Source: CAYUYH01 sp964449175
Lineage (GTDB): Bacteria; Planctomycetota; Phycisphaerae; SM23-33
Direction: 5' to 3'
DNA length: 13,612 nucleotides
Assembly (NCBI GenBank): GCA_964449175.1
Contig: CAYUYH010000045.1
Coordinates: 1 to 13,612, forward strand
The notes below the pieces were generated by a model. It had not been told where the DNA came from and ran no database searches. It worked only from the letters and a program-made list of their open reading frames with translations. Below are positions 13,500-13,612 of this stretch, in pieces. The stretch's first letter is position 1. Each line of letters starts with the position of its first letter. Both the position numbers and the translations under genes were made by a program.

Positions 13500-13512
13500 C
13501 ACGCAGTCGCGC

Positions 13513-13612
13513 CTAGTCTTTCTTGGCCTCTTGTCCGTTGCCCCGGACGTGCGCGAAGAAGTAGACCTGTCTGTTATACCCATCTACGAGCCCACGAGCC
13601 GCGCATGAATCG
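13513..13612 (-). CDS. Possible C-terminal end of an upstream gene (partial)
   Basis: A minus-strand frame is open from the window edge to TAG at 13513-13515, giving about 32 residues that end HVRGNGQEAKKD. The second half has the high G/C third positions of the neighbouring genes (GTC TAC TTC TTC GCG CAC). The first half does not, and the stretch is too short to identify. An alternative reading is non-coding promoter DNA, since a TATAAC box lies on the same strand at 13573-13578. Confidence 0.3.
   Translation of the reverse strand, partial: DSCAARGLVDGYNRQVYFFAHVRGNGQEAKKD

Noticed and set aside
1..13612. Mobile elements, CRISPR arrays, tRNA genes, prophage or defence genes
   Set aside because: No transposase, integrase, regularly spaced repeats or tRNA-like cloverleaf sequence was seen. 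All long genes have ordinary metabolic, signalling or RNA-processing families.

Overview
The window is GC-rich bacterial DNA of ordinary genomic texture, densely coded, with no RNA genes, insertion sequences, prophage genes or CRISPR arrays that I can see. Several features suggest an anaerobic or facultatively anaerobic bacterium. These are an oxygen-sensitive type of Mo/W formate dehydrogenase, a WtpA-family tungstate/molybdate importer of a type best known from archaea and anaerobes, and a Cys-rich PAS protein. The TPR lipoprotein-like gene with DnaJ-type zinc motifs would fit Planctomycetota or a deltaproteobacterial lineage, but I cannot fix the phylum from the sequence.

Left part (1-4037): the 3' part of a response-regulator diguanylate cyclase (+, the window opens exactly on its phospho-acceptor Asp codon) converges on a small Cys-rich PAS protein (-, 806-1345). 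A divergent intergenic region of about 220 bp with a good minus-strand promoter and an internal palindrome separates that gene from a large exported TPR protein (+, 1569-4037) carrying two pairs of CxxCxGxG zinc motifs. Middle (4038-5700): a 433-bp non-coding leader with an exact TATAAT box and two hairpins precedes a DEAD-box RNA helicase that probably starts at TTG 4471. The helicase converges, with a 26-bp gap, on the large operon that fills the right part.

Right part (5727-13397, all minus, transcribed right to left): seven tightly packed genes. In order they are an FAD/[2Fe-2S] NAD(P)H oxidoreductase subunit, a cysteine-type formate dehydrogenase catalytic subunit, a HydB-like double-[4Fe-4S] electron-transfer subunit, a shortened MoaA, and the WtpA, WtpB and WtpC subunits of a tungstate/molybdate ABC importer. 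The first three are joined by 4-base ATGA/GTGA overlaps, moaA and wtpA by 2 bases, wtpA and wtpB by an ATGA overlap, and wtpB and wtpC by 3 bases. Read together, the operon encodes a soluble NAD(P)-linked formate dehydrogenase / CO2 reductase, the first enzyme of the molybdopterin pathway for its cofactor, and the transporter that brings in its metal. The likely electron path is formate - Mo/W-bis-MGD - [4Fe-4S] - two [4Fe-4S] - [2Fe-2S] - FAD - NAD(P).

The most notable points are the formate dehydrogenase coupled to hydrogenase/sulfite-reductase-type electron modules and packaged with its own metal supply, and the compact MoaA that lacks about 70 residues but keeps both clusters, all the GTP contacts I can place and the C-terminal Gly-Gly. 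Next come the zinc-motif TPR protein that appears to be exported, and the long structured leader of the helicase.
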